From Desulfobacteraceae bacterium (GTDB lineage: Bacteria; Desulfobacterota; DSM-4660; Desulfatiglandales; Desulfatiglandaceae), in NCBI GenBank assembly GCA_020349865.1, contig CP070700.1, positions 4,537,628 to 4,568,143 of the forward strand: a stretch of 30,516 bases of DNA, written 5' to 3'. Positions within the stretch are counted from its first letter, which is position 1. The number at the start of each line of letters is the position of its first letter. Made by a program: the position numbers and the translations under genes. This document shows, in pieces, positions 30,278 through 30,516 of the stretch. The notes under the pieces were generated by a model, which was not told the DNA's origin, did not search any database, and saw nothing but the letters and a program-made list of their open reading frames with translations.

Positions 30278-30516
30278 TCACTTTTCTTCCATTAACGCCT
30301 CCACAGGTTTCAAACTATACGGGCTTCCTTGTTCTATGGCTGCCAGCACACTTCCTCCACCGGTGAAGTAGTAGGTCTCTGGTGCATCAAGGCCTGTAAT
30401 GTAAATTCCAGGACAAAGATTCTTAAGCTCCTGAAGGGTGTCCCCTCCTCCAAATAACTTTAAAGCAGACCCATTGGAGGCAACCAAACGGTACAGGGCC
30501 TGCGAACCCTCGAAAA
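30278..30516 (-). CDS. Phosphoglycerate-kinase-like protein, C-terminal end only (window edge)
   Basis: The minus-strand frame is open to the window end, giving at least 78 residues. The sequence ASNGSALKLFGGGDTLQEL and YYFTGGGSVLAAIEQG matches the last segment of phosphoglycerate kinase, including the GGGDT and TGGG nucleotide-binding motifs, with the terminal KPVEALME. Standard PGK usually has HISTGGGASLE at this point; here it is YYFTGGGSVLA, so this may be a divergent paralogue. The stop is followed after 16 bases by the PurN-family gene. The N-terminal part lies outside. Confidence 0.75.
   Translation of the reverse strand, partial: FEGSQALYRLVASNGSALKLFGGGDTLQELKNLCPGIYITGLDAPETYYFTGGGSVLAAIEQGSPYSLKPVEALMEEK

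Overview
The window looks like chromosomal DNA of an anaerobic, probably sulfate-reducing, member of the Desulfobacterota (former Deltaproteobacteria). This is an inference from gene content: hydantoinase/oxoprolinase-type ATP-dependent enzymes next to acyl-CoA ligases and a TRAP transporter, a two-subunit (type B) dihydroorotate dehydrogenase, a DsbD-type thiol reductase, and several dispersed palindromic repeats in the gaps. No rRNA, tRNA, CRISPR array or intact transposase was seen.

Region 1 (1-16380, nearly all + strand) reads as a catabolic island. It opens with the 3' part of a HyuB-type subunit, then a VOC-fold protein (ATGA overlap) and a phenylacetate-CoA-ligase-like enzyme. A long regulatory gap follows, with a sigma70-like promoter covered by a perfect GTATAC palindrome, and then a GntR/FCD regulator and a pyrK-pyrD pair. 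After a second palindromic element come an alpha/beta-hydrolase-fold protein whose usual Ser and His positions are replaced, a complete HyuA/HyuB pair, a full DctP-DctQ-DctM TRAP transporter (with a strong hairpin between dctP and dctQ), an orphan receiver-domain protein, an AMP-forming acyl-CoA ligase and a second, catalytically complete alpha/beta hydrolase. The simplest reading is uptake of an organic acid, ATP-dependent ring opening or ketone carboxylation by HyuAB, and activation to a CoA thioester. The substrate cannot be read from the sequence.

Region 2 (16381-20629) holds a GNAT acetyltransferase remnant cut by a 147-bp palindromic MITE-like element, a terminator, and three minus-strand genes: dsbD, an MlaD/MCE-like lipoprotein with a long coiled coil, and an HD-domain protein. 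About 800 bases without a credible gene follow.

Region 3 (20630-24116, + strand) is a three-gene unit of two glycosyltransferases flanking a HAD-IIB phosphatase. It resembles synthesis of a glycosylglycerate-type compatible solute. The first gene has no ATG, GTG or TTG upstream of its conserved N-terminal homology; an ATT codon with a well-placed Shine-Dalgarno sequence is the best start.

Region 4 (24117-30516, - strand) contains a 28-bp perfect hairpin, an enol-lactonase-like hydrolase, a tightly overlapping trio (exported protein-L-isoaspartate methyltransferase, 814-aa membrane protein with a spermidine-synthase-like domain, VanZ-like protein), a coding remnant, a PurN-family formyltransferase and the C-terminal end of a phosphoglycerate-kinase-like gene that runs off the window.

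Gene starts were reassigned where a Shine-Dalgarno sequence clearly favoured another codon; these cases are stated in the entries.
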